A stretch of 9,164 nucleotides of DNA. It comes from Planctomycetota bacterium. Lineage in GTDB: Bacteria; Planctomycetota; SZUA-567. Location: NCBI GenBank assembly GCA_031270145.1, contig JAISYD010000229.1:1-9164 (forward strand), given 5' to 3'. Position numbers and translations under genes: made by a program. Numbering within the stretch: position 1 is the stretch's first letter; every line of letters starts with the position of its first letter. This document shows, piece by piece, positions 1 through 5,931 of this stretch. The notes beneath the pieces are model-generated. The model saw only the letters and a list, made by a program, of their open reading frames with translations, made no database searches and had not been told where the DNA came from.

Positions 1-99
1 CGGGAAATAGCCAGGCAGATAGAGACCGAGCTCACCTATCCGGGCGAGGTGAAAGTGACCCTGGTGCGTGAATTTCGCGTCACCGAATACGCGCGCTGA
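1..99 (+). CDS. rny: Ribonuclease Y, C-terminal end (5' truncated by window edge)
   Basis: The first 32 codons, read from base 1, give a tail with EIARQIETELTYPGEVKVT followed by LVREFR and VTEYAR, then TGA at 97-99. This is the very conserved C-terminus of RNase Y, which typically ends in a YPG-(Q/E)-(I/V)-KVTVIRE...EYAK pattern. RNase Y is a membrane-anchored KH/HD-domain endoribonuclease that starts decay of many mRNAs. Only the segment after the HD domain is visible, so catalytic residues cannot be checked. In many bacteria ymdB, a metallophosphoesterase gene, follows rny; here an unrelated HAD hydrolase follows after 68 nt. A strong hairpin begins 12 nt after the stop codon, so this gene may end its own transcript. 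The identification rests on the C-terminal signature alone but is a good match. Confidence 0.88.
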   Translation, partial: REIARQIETELTYPGEVKVTLVREFRVTEYAR

Positions 100-110
100 G
101 CGTTTGCGGG

Positions 111-140
111 CGTCCGGGCGGGCCGCGCCCCGTCCGGACG
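111..140 (+). terminator. Strong GC hairpin after rny, terminator-like without U tract
   Basis: Bases 111-122 pair with 129-140 over 12 bp: eleven Watson-Crick pairs and one G-U (118 with 133), enclosing a 6-nt loop at 123-128. The stem is almost entirely G-C. It lies 12 nt after the rny stop and 27 nt before the next GTG start. No T run follows; the next bases are GCCCCGGCC. It is therefore not a classical intrinsic terminator. It could be a Rho-assisted terminator, a 3' stabilising stem, or a processing boundary between rny and the downstream trio. Confidence 0.5.
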
Positions 141-167
141 GCCCCGGCCGGCGGGAAAGGCTCCCCT

Positions 168-902
168 GTGGCGAAAAAAAAATTGCGGGCGTTGTTTTTC
201 GACGTTGACGACACCATTTATTCCAGCACCGATTTCGCCGCCGCCGCCAGGCGGCAGGCGATGCAGGCCATGATCCGCGCCGGCCTGAGGATCGACGAGC
301 AAACCCTGCTGGAGGAGCTTGACGAGGTGATCGCCGAATTCGGCTCCAACGACAACCGGCATTTCGACAAGCTGCTCAGGCGCTTCCCCCCGGAGGCGAT
401 TCCGCCGGGCGGGAGCCTGTTCATCGTCGGCGCCGGCGTCATCGCCTACCACCAGTGCAAGAACAACAGCTTCACCCCCTACGAGGACGCGCTGGAGGTC
501 ATGCGCCGTCTGCGCGACAAGGGGTTGCGCCTGGGGATCGTCAGCGCCGGCATCGCCATGAAGCAGGCGGAAAAGATCCTCCGCCTGGGCCTCCTCCCCA
601 TGATCCGGCCGGAGCACGTCTTCATCACCGAGGAGGTGGGCATCGCCAAATCCAACACGAAAATCTACGCCATGGCCTGCCGGGCCATCGGGGTCCCCCC
701 GCGGGAGTGCGGCTACGTGGGCGACAACCCGGCGGTGGACATAGACGTCCCCAGCCGCATCGGGATGCACACCTTCGTCAGCCGCCGGGGCGGCAAGTAC
801 GACAACGCGCCGGGCTCGGCCGATCCCGAGCATGTCATCCACAATTTCTGGGACCTTTTGGACATCCTGGAAAAGGAATACGAAATAATCGGCCATGTCT
901 GA
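168..902 (+). CDS. HAD superfamily (subfamily IA) hydrolase, probable phosphatase
   Basis: The product is 244 aa and cytosolic. It has the complete set of HAD motifs: motif I FFDVDDT with nucleophile D12 and acid/base D14; motif II IVSAG with S126; a lysine region GIAKSNTK around K161; and motif IV YVGDNPAVDID with D186 and D191. The roughly 110 residues between motifs I and II form the helical cap expected of subfamily IA, and the layout resembles the TIGR02253-type hydrolases. HAD enzymes of this kind remove phosphate from small metabolites through a phospho-aspartate intermediate; the substrate here cannot be read from sequence. The GTG start at 168 is supported by GGGAAAGG at 153-160, 7 nt upstream, and motif I begins only 10 residues later. 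A run of nine A residues (174-182) encodes the three lysines after the start. The stop overlaps the Memo gene start by 8 nt, which suggests translational coupling. Confidence 0.88.
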   Translation: MAKKKLRALFFDVDDTIYSSTDFAAAARRQAMQAMIRAGLRIDEQTLLEELDEVIAEFGSNDNRHFDKLLRRFPPEAIPPGGSLFIVGAGVIAYHQCKNNSFTPYEDALEVMRRLRDKGLRLGIVSAGIAMKQAEKILRLGLLPMIRPEHVFITEEVGIAKSNTKIYAMACRAIGVPPRECGYVGDNPAVDIDVPSRIGMHTFVSRRGGKYDNAPGSADPEHVIHNFWDLLDILEKEYEIIGHV

Positions 903-2127
903 CGCCGCCCCAAAACTTAGAGGCGAAATCGACGCCGCCCCGGCCAGCCGGGACGGGGATGCCTTTTATATCCTCTACGACCGCTCCGGCGTGTCGCCCT
1001 CCCGCCTGCTCCTGTCGCCGCTGGGCCTCCTCATCGCCGGCCGGCTTGACGGCGCCGCCTCGGTGCTGGAAATTTCCGACAACCTGGGCCGCGAGACGCC
1101 CGGCGGGGCGAGTTGCCGCGAAATCGAGTCCGTCGTGCGGGCCCTCGACGACGCCCTGTTCCTGGAAGGCGCCCGCTTCCAGGACTTTTCGGCCCAGGCG
1201 GAGCGGGACTTTCTTTCGGCGCCGAGCCGCCCGCCTGGTTTGGCCGGTTCCGCCTACAGCGCCGATCCGATCCGGCTGGCCGAGACGTTGAACCGCGTCA
1301 TGGACGAGGCCCCGGCCCCGGAAGAGGCGCCGGGGCGTCCGCGCCGCCCGCCCCGCGGCATGATTATCCCGCATCTCGATTATCCGCGGGGGGCGCCCGG
1401 CTACGGCCAGGCCTACCGCCTGTTGGCCGGGGCGCCGAAACCGCCGGTCGTGGTGGTGCTGGGCACGGCTCACGCCGGCTTGCGGGAGCGCTTCGCCCTG
1501 TGCGACAAGGATTTCGACACCCCCCTGGGGCGGGTCAGGGTGGATCGGGACTTGCTTGCCCGCTTGCGGCTGGCCGCCTCGCCCCACGGCGATCCGGATC
1601 GGGAGGCGCTGGCGCACCGGAGCGAACATTCCGTGGAGTTGCAGGCGGTCTGGCTGCGGCACATCTACGGCGAAGACCTGGCCATCGTCCCGCTGTTGGT
1701 CTCCCCCGTCGGCGAGTTCCTGAATGGCGGCCGCCCGCCGGCCGAGGCGGAGACGGAGCCGATGTTCCGGGCCGTGGCCGAATGTCTGGGCGGGGCGGCC
1801 GAGTCCGGGGAGGCGTTGCTCCTGGCCTCGGCCGATCTGGCGCACGTTGGCCCCCGCTTCGGCGACCGGCGGGAGGCCGCCGGCCAGTTCCTGACCGAGG
1901 TGGAGGAGGCGGATCGGGGTTACCTCCGGGCGGCGGCGGCCGGCGCCGTGCCCGGCTTGGCCAACTTGGCCGCCCACGGCGACCGGTACCGCGTTTGCGG
2001 CTCGGCCTGCATATTCGTCCTGGGTTTGGCGCTGCCGGGAGCCAGGGCGACGCTTTTGGGCTACCACCAGGCCGTCACGCCCGAGATGCGCGAGGCCGTC
2101 GCCTACGCCGCCGTGTGCTTTGAATGA
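895..2127 (+). CDS. Memo-family (AmmeMemoRadiSam protein B-like) protein with N-terminal extension
   Basis: The product is 410 aa. Residues about 150-410 are a Memo domain, with the family's metal/active-site positions in order: PHLDY (H160), LGTAHAG (H193), EHSVELQ (E244, H245, E248), SADLAHVG (D314, H317) and VCGSAC (C368). H160, H193 and C368 correspond to the His/His/Cys cluster of human MEMO1, which binds metal. Memo proteins are relatives of LigB extradiol dioxygenases, and their bacterial function is not settled. Residues about 20-105 form an extra domain with a pattern like LLSPLGLLIAGRLDG, compatible with a small winged-helix or PqqD-like fold; a Pro/Glu-rich linker at about 138-150 joins it to the Memo domain. 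Stand-alone eukaryotic Memo proteins are about 290 aa. No AMMECR1 or radical-SAM partner lies in the window. The ATG overlaps the end of the HAD gene (ATGTCTGA), which favours coupled translation. The family call is firm; the role is unknown. Confidence 0.87.
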   Translation: MSDAAPKLRGEIDAAPASRDGDAFYILYDRSGVSPSRLLLSPLGLLIAGRLDGAASVLEISDNLGRETPGGASCREIESVVRALDDALFLEGARFQDFSAQAERDFLSAPSRPPGLAGSAYSADPIRLAETLNRVMDEAPAPEEAPGRPRRPPRGMIIPHLDYPRGAPGYGQAYRLLAGAPKPPVVVVLGTAHAGLRERFALCDKDFDTPLGRVRVDRDLLARLRLAASPHGDPDREALAHRSEHSVELQAVWLRHIYGEDLAIVPLLVSPVGEFLNGGRPPAEAETEPMFRAVAECLGGAAESGEALLLASADLAHVGPRFGDRREAAGQFLTEVEEADRGYLRAAAAGAVPGLANLAAHGDRYRVCGSACIFVLGLALPGARATLLGYHQAVTPEMREAVAYAAVCFE

Positions 2128-2143
2128 GGCGCTGCCGCGAACC

Positions 2144-2935
2144 ATGAGCCAATGCCGCGCGACCGTCGAATACGACGGCTCCAACTACCACGGCTGGCAG
2201 ATCCAGAAAAACGCCGTTTCGGTGCAGGCGGCGCTGGAGCGGGCGCTCAAGCTCCTGACCGGCTCCGATCTGCGCGTCCGGGGGGCTGGCCGCACCGACG
2301 CCGGCGTCCACGCCCGCGGGCAAACCGCCGCCTTTCCCCTGCCGCCCGGCATCCCCCTGGACAGGTTGGCCGACGCCGTCAATTCCCGCCTGCCCCGGGA
2401 CATCGCGGTGACGGCGGTCCGCGAGGTCGGGGACGCTTTCGATCCCCGCCGGGACTGCGTCAGGAAACAATACAGCTATTCCCTGTCGGCCGGCCGGCCG
2501 CGTCCGGCCCTGGACGCGCGCCGCTCCTGGCCGGTGCGCTGGCCGCTTTCCCCCGACGCCATGCGCCGGGCCGCCGGTTTTTTCCTGGGCGAGCACGACT
2601 TCACCTCCTTCTGCCGCGCCGGCTTGGCCGGCGGCGGCAACGTGCGCACCCTGGAGCGCAGCGAAATCCGGCTGCTGCCGCCGGATCCGGCCGGCCGGAC
2701 GCGCCTGGTCTACTATGTCGAGGCCCGCGGCTTTCTTTACAACATGGTGCGGGCCCTGGTCGGCGCCCTGGTGGCGGCGGGAAGCGGACGCTTCCGCCCG
2801 GAGGACATTCCGGCTATAATCAAGTCCCGGGATCGCTCCGCCGCCGGCCAGAGCGCCCCTCCCCACGGCCTTTGCCTGGAATGGACGCTTTATCCGGGCG
2901 ATTGGCCGCCGCCGGATCGGGACGGGTTGTTTTGA
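2144..2935 (+). CDS. truA: tRNA pseudouridine(38-40) synthase TruA
   Basis: From ATG 2144 the product is 263 aa, a normal TruA length. TruA converts uridines 38, 39 and 40 of the tRNA anticodon arm to pseudouridine in the cytosol. Visible signatures are the N-terminal VEYDGSNYHGWQ (residues 8-19), the catalytic loop GAGRTDAGVHARGQ with catalytic D52, KQYSYSL in the mid-protein, FLGEHDFTSFCRA, and the second-half RGFLYNMVRALVGAL. All key residues are intact. A TTG at 2120 would add eight residues and overlap the Memo gene, but it has no Shine-Dalgarno. ATG 2144 puts the start about where TruA proteins normally begin and is preferred, although its own ribosome-binding site is weak (GAGG about 14 nt upstream). 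It lies 16 nt after the Memo stop, so it is probably in one transcript with the HAD and Memo genes. Confidence 0.95.
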   Translation: MSQCRATVEYDGSNYHGWQIQKNAVSVQAALERALKLLTGSDLRVRGAGRTDAGVHARGQTAAFPLPPGIPLDRLADAVNSRLPRDIAVTAVREVGDAFDPRRDCVRKQYSYSLSAGRPRPALDARRSWPVRWPLSPDAMRRAAGFFLGEHDFTSFCRAGLAGGGNVRTLERSEIRLLPPDPAGRTRLVYYVEARGFLYNMVRALVGALVAAGSGRFRPEDIPAIIKSRDRSAAGQSAPPHGLCLEWTLYPGDWPPPDRDGLF

Positions 2936-3006
2936 GGTTTTCTTGACGGCTTCTCCGCCGGGGTTGCGCGGCGGCGGTCGGGCCGGCCTCCTGGGACGGA
3001 ACCGCA

Positions 3007-3669
3007 ATGCGTGATCGCCTGGAAACGGAGGGCGAGGGATATTTTCCCCGCGGACGCCCCGGCGCCGCCGCCTGGATCGCGGTGGGGGCGGCGGCGTTCG
3101 CCCTCTTCGTCCTGGGCGGCTTCGTCAAGACCTATCGGCAATTGGAGACCCTTCGCGAGGAGTCGCGCCGGGAGATTCGCGAGCTTCGCGCCCATATCGA
3201 GGCCCTGCGCGGCCAAACCGCCGTTGTCCCGCGCCAGCCCGGGCGCCGGCGGCCGACGCTCCCCGGGGCGCCGGGGAAGTGGATGTCCAGCCTCCGGGAG
3301 GCGCCGCTGGAACTTCCCGCTCCGCCGCCGCCGGCTCCGGCCGGCCGGGACCGGGTGATCGCTTCGTCCCTGCCGCCCGCCGTCGAGGCTGGCCGGGCCG
3401 GCCTCGGGTACGAGCTTGGCCGCAAAAGCGCGCCGCCGCCGGAGATCGGCGCCGGCCGGCTCCAGGTCATTTCGGCCTCCAGGAAACGGCTGATGGCGGA
3501 GGGCGGCCGGAATCTCGGGATGGCGGCCGGGATGCGGCTGGAATTGTCCCGCGACGGCCGGTGGTTCGGCGATTTGCGGATAACCGACGTGTACGACGGC
3601 ATGGTGGCCTGCGAGATTCTCCACGCCGCCTCGCCGCCCAGGCCGGGCGACACGGTGCGATTGCCCTGA
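3007..3669 (+). CDS. Single-pass membrane protein with coiled coil and C-terminal beta-rich domain, function unknown
   Basis: The product is 220 aa and I do not recognise it as a named protein. Visible parts, in order, are: a short charged N-terminus (1-19); one hydrophobic helix at about 20-40 (AAAWIAVGAAAFALFVLGGF); a charged heptad-like helix at about 43-70 rich in L, R and E (coiled coil); and a Pro/Arg-rich linker at about 75-150 with an APPPPPAPA-like stretch. The last part (about 152-220) has the pattern VISASRKRLM...NLGMAAGMRLELSRDG...GDLRITDVYDGMVACEIL...PGDTV. That resembles the small beta-barrel domains seen at the C-terminus of FlgT and in related envelope proteins, where a 'GxxxGM.l.v.rdG..iG.l.v..v' pattern recurs. 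An N-in topology with the C-terminal part outside the membrane is likely but inferred. ATG 3007 has a weak GGGACGGA upstream. It follows truA by 71 nt and precedes the structured leader of the RNase E/G gene. Confidence 0.75.
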   Translation: MRDRLETEGEGYFPRGRPGAAAWIAVGAAAFALFVLGGFVKTYRQLETLREESRREIRELRAHIEALRGQTAVVPRQPGRRRPTLPGAPGKWMSSLREAPLELPAPPPPAPAGRDRVIASSLPPAVEAGRAGLGYELGRKSAPPPEIGAGRLQVISASRKRLMAEGGRNLGMAAGMRLELSRDGRWFGDLRITDVYDGMVACEILHAASPPRPGDTVRLP

Positions 3670-3684
3670 CGCGGCCGATTATCC

Positions 3685-3715
3685 TTGCAATAATCCCGGA
3701 AAAACGGACACTAAT
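3685..3715 (+). promoter_or_regulatory. Possible sigma70-type promoter upstream of the RNase E/G gene
   Basis: TTGCAA (3685-3690) and ACTAAT (3710-3715) each match the -35 and -10 consensus at 4 of 6 positions, with a 19-nt spacer that is longer than ideal. The stretch 3678-3716 is clearly more AT-rich than its surroundings and lies in the largest intergenic gap of the window, where a new transcript would be expected. A start near 3722 would place all three downstream hairpins in the leader of the RNase E/G mRNA. This is a weak call from sequence pattern only. Confidence 0.22.
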
Positions 3716-3734
3716 GTCGTCTTCGGCCGATATT

Positions 3735-3795
3735 CCGCCGGAGCGCGCGGCGGTTGATCCCCGCGAAGTCGCGGGGAACGCCGGGTTTTGGCGTT
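3735..3795 (+). promoter_or_regulatory. Three consecutive RNA hairpins in the 5' leader of the RNase E/G gene
   Basis: Three perfect inverted repeats lie almost back to back. Hairpin 1: CCGCCG (3735-3740) pairs with CGGCGG (3748-3753), 7-nt loop. Hairpin 2: CCCCGCG (3759-3765) pairs with CGCGGGG (3770-3776), loop AAGT. Hairpin 3: AACGCC (3777-3782) pairs with GGCGTT (3790-3795), 7-nt loop GGGTTTT, with the T run continuing to 3797. The last stem ends 4 nt before ATG 3800, where it would affect ribosome access. In E. coli the rne leader carries hairpins by which RNase E controls its own mRNA, and this arrangement suggests a similar role. Hairpin 3 followed by TTTT could instead act as a weak terminator or attenuator. 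The GC-rich background makes short stems common, so function is inferred. Confidence 0.5.
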
Positions 3796-3799
3796 TTGC

Positions 3800-5398
3800 A
3801 TGGCGGGAGAGGCGATTTTGGCTCGAAAGAGAAGAGAAAGGGGCGGCGAGGCGGCTGTCCAGCCGTCGGCGTCGGCGCCTTCGGAGGCGGGGAAGCCCTT
3901 GCGCCGGGTGTTGATGAACGTCCTCGATTCCGAGCAGATGCGGGTGGCCATAATAAGCCCGGGCGGATTGGAGGAGCTCTATATCGATCGCGCCGACAAG
4001 GGGTTCGCCCACGGCAACATCTACAAGGGGAAGATCCAGAACATCGAGCCGACCCTCCAGGCCGCCTTTGTGGACATCGGCGGCGAAAAGAACGGCTTCC
4101 TGCACGCCTCCGACGTCATCCCCCCCTTCGGCGGCTATGACGATGTGCTCAAGCGCCGCAAACGGAAGGAAAAGCATTCCGGCGGCCGGGCCGGCATCGA
4201 GGACATGCTGTACAAGGGGCAGGAGGTCCTGGTTCAGATAACCCGCGAGCAGTTGGCGAACAAGGGGCCCAGCCTCACCACCTACATCTCGCTGCCGGGC
4301 CGCTACCTGGTGCTGATGCCGGCGGTGGCGAAACGGGGCGTGAGCAAGAAAATCACCAATGAGCGCGAGCGCCAGAGCCTCAAGTCCATCCTGGATCAGC
4401 TTGAGCCGTCCCACGACATGGGCTTCATCATCCGCACCGCCGGCATGGGCCGGGGCAAGGAGGAATTGCAGAAGGATCTCCAATGCCTGACGCGCCTCTG
4501 GGACGCCATCAGGGAGCAGGCCAGGCTGAACAAGCCGGCGGTGGCCCTGTACCGGGAATCCGATCTGGTGGTCAGGGCCATCCGCGATTTTGTCTATGAC
4601 GACATCGGCGAAATCGTCATCGACAGCGAGGCCGGCTTCGCCCAGGCGGAGAAGTTCCTTTCCGCCTTCATGCCCGAATTCGTCGATCGCCTCGTCCTGT
4701 ACCGGGATCCCGAGCCGATCTTCGACCGCTACGGGGTGGAGGAGGCCATTGAGCGGACCTTCGACCGTTCGGTCCGGCTGCCCTCGGGCGGCGAAATCGT
4801 CATCGAGCAGACCGAGGCGCTGGTCGCCATCGACGTCAACACCGGCCGCTTCCGCAAGGGGGATTCGACCCGCGAGACCATCATCGCCATCAACCGGGAG
4901 GCGGCGGTCGAAGTGGCCCGGCAGTTGCGGCTCCGGGATCTGGGCGGCCTGGTCATGATAGACTTCATCGACATGGAAAGCGCCCATGATCGGCGGGAAG
5001 TGGAGGATGTTTTCCGTCAGGCCGTCCGCTGCGACCGGGCCCGCACCGCCATACTCCCCATAAGCCAGCTTGGGGTGATGGAGATGACCCGGCAGCGCAT
5101 TCGGCAGAGCGTCAAGAAAACGCTTTACGCTCCCTGTCCCCACTGCGAGGGGACCGGTATCCGGAAATCGCTGGACGTGCTGGGGCTGGAATTCATCCGC
5201 AAATTGCGCGTCTTCATTGGCGAGCGCCGCGGAGCCGGCCTCGCGGCCCGCCTGCATCCGGACGCGGCCATGTCCCTGGCCAACGCCAAGCGGGCCGCCT
5301 TGGCCGCCATCGAGGCCGAGGGCGGCCTGTCCATTTCCATCGTCGCCGACGCCGCCCTCGGATACTGCGACATGGAGTTCAACTGGAACGGCGTCTAG
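3800..5398 (+). CDS. rng: Ribonuclease E/G family endoribonuclease (RNase G-like length)
   Basis: From ATG 3800 the product is 532 aa, close to RNase G and lacking the long C-terminal scaffold region of E. coli RNase E. These enzymes cut single-stranded AU-rich RNA in mRNA decay and rRNA/tRNA maturation. An S1-type RNA-binding segment (YKGKIQNIEPTLQAAFVDIG and following) is interrupted by a basic insertion KRRKRKEKHSGGR. The DNase I-like catalytic part has the two magnesium-binding aspartates, in VAIDVNTGRF (D345) and GGLVMIDFIDM (D388), and the Zn-link motif CPHCEGTG (C446, C449). All core residues are present. The N-terminus up to about residue 38 is a basic, low-complexity extension. An alternative TTG start at 3818 has a better Shine-Dalgarno (GGGAGAGG, 3805-3812), whereas ATG 3800 has none, so the true start is uncertain. 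Three hairpins precede the gene. It is followed after 21 nt by the acetyltransferase gene. Confidence 0.93.
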   Translation: MAGEAILARKRRERGGEAAVQPSASAPSEAGKPLRRVLMNVLDSEQMRVAIISPGGLEELYIDRADKGFAHGNIYKGKIQNIEPTLQAAFVDIGGEKNGFLHASDVIPPFGGYDDVLKRRKRKEKHSGGRAGIEDMLYKGQEVLVQITREQLANKGPSLTTYISLPGRYLVLMPAVAKRGVSKKITNERERQSLKSILDQLEPSHDMGFIIRTAGMGRGKEELQKDLQCLTRLWDAIREQARLNKPAVALYRESDLVVRAIRDFVYDDIGEIVIDSEAGFAQAEKFLSAFMPEFVDRLVLYRDPEPIFDRYGVEEAIERTFDRSVRLPSGGEIVIEQTEALVAIDVNTGRFRKGDSTRETIIAINREAAVEVARQLRLRDLGGLVMIDFIDMESAHDRREVEDVFRQAVRCDRARTAILPISQLGVMEMTRQRIRQSVKKTLYAPCPHCEGTGIRKSLDVLGLEFIRKLRVFIGERRGAGLAARLHPDAAMSLANAKRAALAAIEAEGGLSISIVADAALGYCDMEFNWNGV

Positions 5399-5419
5399 CC
5401 GGCTTTCTGGAGGGCGCGC

Positions 5420-5914
5420 ATGGCGCGCGCGGCGAAAATCGAAGTCAAAATCCGCCGGGCCAGGCTCCCGGACGTCGGCGCGATAATTGATCTCACCCGC
5501 GATTTCGGCCGGGCCGGGCTGATGATCCCCCTCTCGGTCGGCGACACGCTGGAGCGGATCCGCAACTTTTTGCTCGCGGAAACGCCGGACGGCGGGCTGA
5601 TCGGCTGCGTGGCGGTGGATCCGGCCTGGGAACTCCTGGCGGAGATACGCTCCCTGGCGGTGGCGCTGAAGTTTCAGCTCCGGGGCGTGGGGCGGGAGTT
5701 GCTGCTGGCCGCCCTGGACGACGCCCGGGCCTTTGGCGCCCGGGAGGTGTTCAGCCTGACCTATGTGCCGGATTTTTTTCGCCGTTTCGGTTTTGAGCGG
5801 ATGGACCGGAACAGCCTGCCGCACAAGGTGTGGCTGGTTTGCGTCAAATGTCCGAAGTTTCCGGATTGCGGCGAGGTGGCGGTGAAAATGCGCCTTGCCT
5901 CCGGCGCCGAATGA
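5420..5914 (+). CDS. GNAT N-acetyltransferase, short ArgA-type (possible N-acetylglutamate synthase)
   Basis: The product is 164 aa. The N-terminal IRRARLPDVGAIIDL and the acetyl-CoA-binding region IRSLAVALKFQLRGVGREL show a GNAT fold; the Q/R-x-x-G-x-G/A pyrophosphate loop appears as QLRGVGREL. The C-terminal part FFRRFGFERMDRNSLPHKVW, then CVKCPKFPDCGEVAV, matches the stand-alone acetyltransferases related to the C-terminal domain of ArgA. Their conserved PHKxW...CxxCPKFPxC tail is characteristic. Some members make N-acetylglutamate from glutamate and acetyl-CoA, the first step of arginine synthesis, but no other arginine gene is present here, so the substrate is open. The three cysteines may form a metal or structural site. 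ATG 5420 is well supported by GGAGGG (5409-5414) with a short spacer. The gene sits 21 nt after the RNase E/G stop and 17 nt before the PSP1 gene. Confidence 0.87.
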   Translation: MARAAKIEVKIRRARLPDVGAIIDLTRDFGRAGLMIPLSVGDTLERIRNFLLAETPDGGLIGCVAVDPAWELLAEIRSLAVALKFQLRGVGRELLLAALDDARAFGAREVFSLTYVPDFFRRFGFERMDRNSLPHKVWLVCVKCPKFPDCGEVAVKMRLASGAE

Positions 5915-5931
5915 GGGAGGTGGTCCCGCGC

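Noticed and set aside
1309..1336. 8-bp inverted repeat GCCCCGGC / GCCGGGGC in the Memo gene
   Set aside because: It lies in the Pro/Glu-rich inter-domain linker, where repeated GC-rich codons readily create such stems by chance, and the loop is 12 nt.
835..2184. Long - strand open frame (449 codons) opposite the Memo gene
   Set aside because: It is a shadow of the Memo coding frame. It has no domain signature, while the + strand frame contains all Memo metal-site residues.
2943..2971. TTGACG at 2943-2948 as a possible -35 box before the membrane-protein gene
   Set aside because: The position 17 nt downstream (2966-2971) is GCGCGG, with no -10-like sequence, so no promoter can be supported.
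3467..5824. Very long open frame (785 codons) on the - strand, opposite the RNase E/G gene
   Set aside because: It is fully antisense to RNase E/G and the acetyltransferase, which have intact family motifs. The translation is compositionally odd with no recognisable motif; stop codons are simply rare in this antisense frame of GC-rich DNA.
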